DNA from: Nitrospirota bacterium | Lineage (GTDB): Bacteria > Nitrospirota > Thermodesulfovibrionia > Thermodesulfovibrionales > Dissulfurispiraceae | NCBI GenBank assembly: GCA_016212685.1 | Contig: JACREW010000026.1 | Span: 1-17,769 of the forward strand | Reading direction: 5' to 3' | DNA: 17,769 nucleotides | In this document: positions 8,608 to 15,500 of the stretch, piece by piece | Layout: each line of letters starts with the position of its first letter | Numbering within the stretch: the first letter of the stretch is position 1 | Notes under the pieces: model-generated | Seen by the model: the letters and a program-made list of their open reading frames with translations, nothing else | Databases searched by the model: none | What the model was told of the DNA's origin: nothing | Made by a program: the position numbers and the translations under genes

Positions 8608-10054
8608 GTCTCTCTTTCCTATTTGCACTGAAAAGACTGCCTGCCGTTATTTTTAGAAAGATTGCAACTCCGCCGAGGAGATTTTTTATATCATGAAACG
8701 ACCGGATCTGTTTCAATCGCGACAGTATGTAACGGGGACTGAGATAGAAAGACTTGTATGCCTTTGTAACCCAGCGGTGTATCTCTTCCGCAGGCAGTCC
8801 CGGCAAATTCACGGTGGATATTTTATCGCTCACAATGGCAAAGTCGATCCATTTCAGATTCGGACGCAGATACCCGGCCCCTTTAGACATGCGGTAGAAC
8901 TCGGTGCCGGGATACGGGCTCGCCTGAAAAAAAGCTACCGTGTCCGGATTGCACATTTTTGCAAGACGTATTGTTTCCTTTATTGTATCGGGAGTTTCTC
9001 CTATATGTCCGATAACGAAACTTACCCCTACCTTAATGCCCGCCTTTTTAATCTCCCGCACCGCTTCTACCGATCTGGACAGGTCAAGCCTCTTATTCAT
9101 TGCCTTCAGGACTTGCTGAGAGCCCGATTCGAGCCCCATAGCTATCTTTCCGCAGCCTGCCTTTTTCATTAGTTTTAGAATGTCCGGCTGGATATAGTCG
9201 GCACGGCTCATGCAGACCCATTTTATGTCCAGCTTTTTTTCAATAATAAGCTCACAAAATCCCGCCAATCTTTTCTTGTCGGCGGTAAAAAGGTCGTCAT
9301 TAAAATTGAATTCCCTGATTCCGTAATCGTTAATTAAATGTTCGATCTCCGCAATGACGTTTTCAGGACTTCTGTGGCGGTATTTCCTGTCCCACATCAT
9401 GTCCGACAGGCAATACGTGCAGTGGAAAGGGCATCCGCGTGAGGATATGATATTGGCTGTTCTGTCTTCCGATATGCTTTTGGTCGGCGGGGAATAATAA
9501 AGGCGCATAGGCAGCAGGTCTCGGGCAGGAAGCGGCAGGGAATCCAAATCCTTTATCAAGTCCCTTTTCCCGGTGAATATAACGGAATCTTCTTTTTTAA
9601 AGCATATGCCCTTAATTACGTTTATCGCATTGCCGTTTTTTATGGCATCGTAAATTTCTATAAACGTGAGTTCTCCTTCTCCGAGAACAACGGCTGTAAC
9701 GCCTTCTGTTGACGCGCATTCCTCAGGACTTCCTGTAGCGTGAGGCCCGCCTAAGATTATCGGAGTTGCCGGCAATTTATTATGTATACGGTTAATGAGT
9801 TCTACGATAATATCGAAAGAAGGCGTTGTTGTAGTGATGCCGATAAGATTAGGGTTAAAGGCTATAACCCTAATCAGTGTTTCTTCATACGAAAGCCCGT
9901 ATGCCTCCGCGTCCAATATTTCTATTTCCGTATCGTGGCGCTGTTCTCTCAGATATGCGGCAAGACAGGCCAAGTTTAGGGGAGCGGACAATCCGCCGTG
10001 TCCTTTGATGCCGGCATACCTGTTAAACGAGGGGTTTATAAGTAATACTTTCAT
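8597..10054 (-). CDS. B12-binding domain radical SAM protein (second of a tandem pair)
   Basis: Residues 1-150 form a Rossmann-like cobalamin-binding domain (LLINPSF at the start, ILGGPHAT at 100-107, VLGEGE at 123-128). The DxHxxG motif of methionine synthase is not visible, which is common in B12-radical SAM enzymes. The radical SAM core begins at SSRGCPFHCTYC with C208, C212 and C215, followed by a BchE/HpnR-like layout (FNDDLF, GLESGSQ). The C-terminal stretch SFYLSPRYILSRLKQIRSF closely resembles the end of the adjacent gene, so the two are paralogues. Members of this class methylate or rearrange unreactive carbons. Substrate unknown; the operon suggests a sugar or a lipid carrier. It starts 5 nt after the neighbour's stop. 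Confidence 0.9.
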   Translation of the reverse strand: MKVLLINPSFNRYAGIKGHGGLSAPLNLACLAAYLREQRHDTEIEILDAEAYGLSYEETLIRVIAFNPNLIGITTTTPSFDIIVELINRIHNKLPATPIILGGPHATGSPEECASTEGVTAVVLGEGELTFIEIYDAIKNGNAINVIKGICFKKEDSVIFTGKRDLIKDLDSLPLPARDLLPMRLYYSPPTKSISEDRTANIISSRGCPFHCTYCLSDMMWDRKYRHRSPENVIAEIEHLINDYGIREFNFNDDLFTADKKRLAGFCELIIEKKLDIKWVCMSRADYIQPDILKLMKKAGCGKIAMGLESGSQQVLKAMNKRLDLSRSVEAVREIKKAGIKVGVSFVIGHIGETPDTIKETIRLAKMCNPDTVAFFQASPYPGTEFYRMSKGAGYLRPNLKWIDFAIVSDKISTVNLPGLPAEEIHRWVTKAYKSFYLSPRYILSRLKQIRSFHDIKNLLGGVAIFLKITAGSLFSANRKERHEN

Positions 10055-10059
10055 GGCTA

Positions 10060-11469
10060 TTACGAAAGGGCCCTCAGCCCTATGCGCGCCTTGCGGTAAA
10101 ATTCATCGAAAGATCGGACTTTAAAAAGTTCCTTCAATATATACCTTGGACGACGGTAAAATTTTCTGTAAGCACGATGGAATAATTCAACAAGCTCATC
10201 TCTGCTGAGGTGTTCTTCCCACACCGGGGTCTGAAACGCCTTGGAGGGATTTGCAGCGAATTCCCGCCAGTAGTCTGTTTTTATCAATCCGCTATCCAGC
10301 CCTATTTGATAAAGCTCGGTGCCGGGATACGGCGTCATAACTGTGAATTGCGCGTAAGACGGATCAAGTTTCAACGCGAAACTTATCGTCTCCTCGACAT
10401 CTTTTATTGTTTGGTCAGGCCCGCCGATTATAAAATCAGCCAGTGTTTCTATGCCTATTTTTTTACAGAGGTGAAAGGCATTTATGACCTCTTCGATTGT
10501 CGTATTCTTTCTGAGGGATTTAAGCATACGGTTTGAGCCTGCCTCTACTCCGAAGGAGATACGGCGGCAGCCTGCCTTTTTCAGCGACATTAGAAGGTTT
10601 TCATCGACTGTATTGACCCGCGCCCTGAGTGAAAAAGATATACCCAGTTTTTGCTCTGTTATCATGCGGCAGATATCCTCCACGCGCGATTTTACAACGG
10701 TAAAGGTGTCGTCAAAGAATTGGAAGCTTTTTATCCCGCATTCCATAGCGCGTTTTATATCTTCAATGACCCGTTTGGGCGAGTGTGGCCGGAAGATATT
10801 TCCAAGGTGAGGCCGGTCGCAATATATACATTTATACGGGCATCCGCGGGACGACATGAGCATGGCGGATAGTTCTTTTTCCATTACCGGCTTGTATTTC
10901 TCCGGTTTGACGGAGGTGAAATCGATAGGCGCTAATGAATCGAGGTCTTTTATGAGTGTCGGAGGCGTTCCTTTTACATCCCCATCGGCGCTGCGAGAGA
11001 AAACACCTGGGATTTTTGACGGTTCCGATGATTTTTCTAAATGGTCAATAAGCATGGGGAAGGAAATTTCGCCTTCGCCTGTTATAACGTAATCTATATT
11101 CGGATTGGACAGTACTTCTTTGGGGAACAAATGCGCGTGAGGGCCTCCTAAAATTAGAGTTGTATCAGGCAGATTTTTTTTTATCTCAGCCGCGCACCGA
11201 TAAACATCGATTATATGAAATGTGAGCGCCGTTATGCCGATAATATGCGGTTTGCAATCCGAAAGCTTTGCCGTAAGGCCGTTGAGATCGATACCCTCTG
11301 CCGTGCAATCGAGTATCTCTACTTCATCACGAGGCCGCATTCGCCGTAACGATGCATGGAGGTAAAGGAGTCCAAGCGGGGGATATACCCCCGTATCTTC
11401 CTCGAACATATCCGACATGTCCGCGGTTATGGGATGGGTTAACGGTACTCTTAGCAGAAGGTTTTTCAT
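10060..11469 (-). CDS. B12-binding domain radical SAM protein (first of a tandem pair)
   Basis: The architecture matches the next gene: a cobalamin-binding N-terminal domain (LILGGPHAH at 105-113, VITGEGE at 128-134) and a radical SAM core starting at SSRGCPYKCIYC with C210, C214 and C217, then FFDDTF and FGVEAGS. The ending FYRRPRYILKELFKVRSFDEF parallels that of its neighbour. The N-terminus differs: THPITADMSDMFEEDTGVYPPLGLLYL is close to the 'PPLGL' entry common in this superfamily. The ATG lies 8 nt after the stop of the glycosyltransferase gene and has no good Shine-Dalgarno, so translation probably depends on coupling to the upstream gene. Reaction and substrate cannot be assigned; carbon methylation or a ring/chain rearrangement of a glycan or lipid precursor would fit the class. 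Confidence 0.9.
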   Translation of the reverse strand: MKNLLLRVPLTHPITADMSDMFEEDTGVYPPLGLLYLHASLRRMRPRDEVEILDCTAEGIDLNGLTAKLSDCKPHIIGITALTFHIIDVYRCAAEIKKNLPDTTLILGGPHAHLFPKEVLSNPNIDYVITGEGEISFPMLIDHLEKSSEPSKIPGVFSRSADGDVKGTPPTLIKDLDSLAPIDFTSVKPEKYKPVMEKELSAMLMSSRGCPYKCIYCDRPHLGNIFRPHSPKRVIEDIKRAMECGIKSFQFFDDTFTVVKSRVEDICRMITEQKLGISFSLRARVNTVDENLLMSLKKAGCRRISFGVEAGSNRMLKSLRKNTTIEEVINAFHLCKKIGIETLADFIIGGPDQTIKDVEETISFALKLDPSYAQFTVMTPYPGTELYQIGLDSGLIKTDYWREFAANPSKAFQTPVWEEHLSRDELVELFHRAYRKFYRRPRYILKELFKVRSFDEFYRKARIGLRALS

Positions 11470-11477
11470 AATGGAAG

Positions 11478-12437
11478 CTATCTTTTATATAAATGTTTGT
11501 TGTGTTCCATATCCATGAACATGGCGATTACCACCGAGAAATACCCGCTGAGGATAAGCATAGCGAGAACCAGTTTCCATCCGATTCCTATCCATATTCC
11601 TTTAAAGAAGGTATCGATTATAAAAATTACAACTCCCGATGCAATGCCCAGAAAGAGCGCAGGGAATCCGAAGAAATAAAGCAGCACAAGGGGATGAAAG
11701 CTCTTGTAAACATATTTAATTATCATGCGCCTGAAGAAAAGGCGTATGAGGAGGGCGCTGATCGAAAAAATAACCTTATATATCTTTATGCCCGATTTCT
11801 CTCCGATGCCGTAAACAGGATTTATCGGCACGTCCATAACCGTAAAGTCGAAGATGTTGAGAGTCACTAAAAAGTCATTAGGCATCCCGTAACGTTTATA
11901 AATAGCGGAAGGATTGATGGTTTTTAATACTTTAAGGGAAACGGCAGTGTAGCCGCTTTGAGAATCGGCAACATGCCAGTAACCGGAAGCTATCTTCGTA
12001 AGGAAAGACAGCACTATCCCGCCGAATAGCCTTATCGCAGGCATTTTATCCGTAACAAAGGGATTGAAAAATCTGTTCCCTTTGGCGTAGTCAACTTTAC
12101 CTGTAGCTACCGGTTCGATTATGGCCGGGAGGTCGGCTGGGTCCATCTGCCCGTCTCCTGCCATTACGACCGTGACATCTATATTATTGTCTCTTGCCCA
12201 TGCGTATCCTGTGCCTATGGCTCCGCCGACACCCTGATTCCTTTCATGGAAAATAGGGATAACACGGCGGTACTTCTCGGAGTAATTAATAATACGCTGA
12301 TGGGTATCATCTTTACTGCAGTCGTCTATGCATATGATATGGTCGATAAAATCCGGCATGGTCTCGATGACCATGCCGATAAGGTGAGAAACATTGTAAC
12401 AAGGAACAACAACACAGATTGTTTTGTTGTATAACAT
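11478..12437 (-). CDS. GT2 family glycosyltransferase with two C-terminal membrane segments (polyprenyl-phosphate type)
   Basis: A GT-A fold begins at once (TICVVVPCYN, 6-15), with the nucleotide motif DDCSKDDT (38-45), the metal motif GDGQMD (D95, D99) and the acceptor-side SQSGYTA block (159-165). After about residue 220 come a membrane-associating helix and two clear transmembrane segments (about 250-275 and 285-307). This is the layout of DPM1/GtrB-like enzymes that move a sugar onto polyprenyl phosphate at the inner face of the membrane. The ATG at 12437 (319 residues) is preferred over upstream ATG/TTG codons at 12521 and 12548: it leaves the usual short N-terminus, has GAGG just before it, and lies 20-30 nt downstream of a promoter-like sequence. 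It is the first gene of the operon and ends in TAG. Confidence 0.9.
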   Translation of the reverse strand: MLYNKTICVVVPCYNVSHLIGMVIETMPDFIDHIICIDDCSKDDTHQRIINYSEKYRRVIPIFHERNQGVGGAIGTGYAWARDNNIDVTVVMAGDGQMDPADLPAIIEPVATGKVDYAKGNRFFNPFVTDKMPAIRLFGGIVLSFLTKIASGYWHVADSQSGYTAVSLKVLKTINPSAIYKRYGMPNDFLVTLNIFDFTVMDVPINPVYGIGEKSGIKIYKVIFSISALLIRLFFRRMIIKYVYKSFHPLVLLYFFGFPALFLGIASGVVIFIIDTFFKGIWIGIGWKLVLAMLILSGYFSVVIAMFMDMEHNKHLYKR

Positions 12438-12463
12438 TTTCCTCGGTTTAAAATCCTTTGATA

Positions 12464-12493
12464 AATATAGTTCATTCTTTGCCGTTTTTGCAA
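12464..12493 (-). promoter_or_regulatory. Candidate sigma-70 promoter of the seven-gene glycan operon
   Basis: On the minus strand TTGCAA (12493-12488) is followed after 18 nt by TATATT (12469-12464). Transcription would start near 12457, about 20 nt before the ATG at 12437, which supports that start. The -35 match is partial, so this is a moderate candidate. Confidence 0.45.
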
Positions 12494-12514
12494 GCAATAC
12501 AGGCGCTACGGTAG

Positions 12515-12543
12515 TTGACATGTATATTGTTTGATAGCATAAT
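12515..12543 (+). promoter_or_regulatory. Sigma-70 type promoter for the CoA activase gene
   Basis: TTGACA (12515-12520, a perfect -35) is separated by exactly 17 nt from CATAAT (12538-12543, five of six matches to the -10). The predicted start near 12550 leaves a leader of about 33 nt with GGAG (12573-12576) six nt before the ATG. It shares the 145-bp divergent region with the minus-strand promoter, so the -35 of this promoter lies about 22 bp from the -35 of the other. Confidence 0.7.
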
Positions 12544-12582
12544 GACAATAGGGCATTTGAAGATATTTTGCCGGAGTGAATT

Positions 12583-15500
12583 ATGCATTTTATCGGACTT
12601 GATGCCGGTTCCGTGGCTGTTAAGCTCGTTGTCCTCGATAAAAACGGGGCGGTTATTGAAAGGCATTATGTCAGGCATTACGGACATGCCGTCAGAACTG
12701 CGCTCGAACTTTTAAAGGGCATAAAAGAAAAATTTCCCGAAACCTCGCTATCCGTTACAGGCTCTGCCGGAAAGAGCATTGCTTCCACGCTCAATATAAA
12801 TCCGGTTAACGAGATCGTTGCTCAATCCAATTCGATAAAAAAATTATTTCCTGATATTAAAACCGTTATCGAACTCGGGGGAGAAGATTCCAAGCTTATT
12901 ATTTTAGAAAATGGAAATATAAAGGATTTTTCTATGAACTCGGTCTGCGCTGCGGGCACAGGCTCTTTTTTAGAGCAGCAGGCGGAGAGGCTGAGGTTCG
13001 GCATAGAAGAATTCAGCGAAATAGCCGCAAAGTCTAAGCGGCCTTCCAAGATTGCGGGCAGGTGCAGCGTTTTTGCGAAGTCGGACATGATACACCTCCA
13101 GCAGATAGCTACGCCTGTCGAAGACATCGTTGCAGGCCTCTGTTTTGCGGTCGCGCGTAATTTTAAAGGAACTATCGCCAAAGGCAGGGACGTAAAAGCG
13201 CCGATGGCTTTTCAGGGAGGCGTAGCCGCGAATAAGGGAATGATAAGGGCGTTTAAAGAGGTGTTTGAACTTGATGAACTTTTCATTCCGCCCGATTTCG
13301 CCTTTATGGGCGCATTGGGTGCCGCCATGAAGGACATGGATGAGGATCGCAAAAATACCTTCGATATCAAGGAACTCGAGTCCTTTGTTTTATCCGCGAA
13401 GTTTTCTGAACAAGGGCATGCGCCTTTAATATTGAAGGAAGATGATTTTTTTGAAAGGCACGTTAAAAGCAGCGATGAGTTAAGCGTTAAGAGTTATGAG
13501 TTACAAAAAAACTCTGAACTCCGCGAAGTGGCCATTGGCCGAACTCCACGAAGTGGCCATTGGCCGAACTCTAAACTGATAACGGCTTATCTCGGAATTG
13601 ACATCGGTTCGATAAGCACCAACCTTGCCGTTATAGATGAGGACGGCAATCTCCTCGCCAAACGCTATCTCATGACCGCAGGCAGGCCTATCGAAGCGGT
13701 AAAGCAGGGGCTTGAGGAGATTTGTTCGGAAATCAGGAACCGGGTCGAGATTGCAGGAGTCGGGACTACCGGTTCCGGGAGGTATATGATAGCGGATTAT
13801 GTCGGCGCCGATATAGTGAAAAACGAAATTACGGCTCAGGCGACCGCCGCGATATATATAGATCCGCAAGTAGATACTATTTTCGAGATAGGGGGACAGG
13901 ATTCTAAATATATTTCAATCCGTGACGGTATTATCGTCGATTTCGAAATGAACAAGGCGTGCGCCGCAGGCACGGGATCATTCATAGAAGAACAGGCCGA
14001 GAAACTCGATATCTCGGTAAAAAAAGAGTTCGCCGAATGCGCTTTCCGCGCCGAGAGTCCGTGCAGGCTCGGCGAGCGATGCACGGTGTTTATGGAGAAT
14101 TCCCTTATGGCGAATCTCCAAAGGGGCGCTGAAAAGGACGGCCTTCTTGCGGGACTTGCGTATTCCATTGTTCAAAACTACATAAACAGGGTCGTTGCCG
14201 GGAAGCCGGCGGGCAAAAAGATATTCTTTCAGGGGGGAGTGGCTTTCAATAAGGCGGTTGTCGCCGCGTTTGAAAAGTATTTGGACAGGAAGATAACCGT
14301 TCCGCCGAATCACGACGTAACAGGCGCTATCGGTATGGCGCTTATTGCGAGAGATCATATGAAACGAACCGTAGAATCGGAGAACCGGAGAAGCGGAGAG
14401 ACGGAGAACTTCACCGATTCACCCATTCACCGGTTCACCCATTCACCGATTAGTAAGTTCAAGGGTTTTGAATTTTCAAGAAAGCCGTATGAGATAAGCT
14501 CTTTTGAATGCAAAGGATGCCCGAATGTATGCGAGATCAACAGGGTTAAGATTCAGGACGAGGAAGGTTATTTGTTTTACGGCGGAAGATGCGAAAAATA
14601 CGACGTGAGAAGGGCTAAAAAATCCGAACTTCCGGATCTTTTTGCGTTCAGGGAAGAGATGCTATGGAAGGAACATAACGCAAGAACGGCAAAGGGCAAC
14701 GGGCAAAAGGTAAAGAGAATTATCGGAATTCCATATATTTTCTTTTTCCACGACCAACTGCCTTTTTGGTCGACGTTTTTATGGGAACTCGGATTTGAGG
14801 TTGTGGTTTCTCCAAAGACGAACAGACAGATCGTGAACCTCGGTGTCGAAAACGTCCTTTCGGAAGCATGTTTCCCTATAAAAGTTGCTCACGGACAGAT
14901 TAAATGGCTTAAGGATGCCGGTGTGGATGCCATCTTTATTCCAAGTTTTATAAACATAAATAGAAACGGAGATGAGTATAATCGTGGATTATCATGCCCC
15001 CATGTACAGACAATTCCTTATGTCTCAAAGGCTGCCATTCAGGGAATAAAAACACTAAGTCCTGTTGTTAATTTTGAATTGGGCGCAAAAGCCCTTATGA
15101 AGGAATTAAAGAGGTCTCTAAAAGAATATGATGTAAGCGGTAAGGATATTGAACGGGCGCTTCAATGTGCCGAATCCGCTCAGACGGAGTTTCAGAGTGC
15201 GATTAAGGGGAATGGAAAAGAGTTATTGGGTTCATTGAGTTCATCGGGTTACAACTCAATAAATTCATCAACTATCGTAATCATCGGAAGGGCGTATAAC
15301 GCCTTTGATCCGGGGGTCAATCTCGAAATCCCGAAGAAATTGTCCAATATAGATGTGCTCTCGATCCCTATGGATATGTTACCGGAGGATAATGAAAAGC
15401 TGCAGGATTCATGGCCTAATATGTACTGGCGGTCTGGACAGAGGATACTGAGAGCGGCGCGGACCATAAAAAATACGCCTAATCTTTATGCTATTTACAT

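Noticed and set aside
8693..9172. 159-residue plus-strand frame under the B12-radical SAM gene
   Set aside because: It is the antisense shadow of a gene with clear motifs; its composition is not that of a real protein.
12438..12548. Longer glycosyltransferase from TTG at 12548 or ATG at 12521
   Set aside because: The extra 28-37 residues lack family resemblance, neither start has a Shine-Dalgarno, and the likely promoter would begin transcription downstream of both.
13477..13571. Repeat island as a CRISPR array
   Set aside because: Units are 7 or 25 nt without spacers, and the whole is translated inside a protein.
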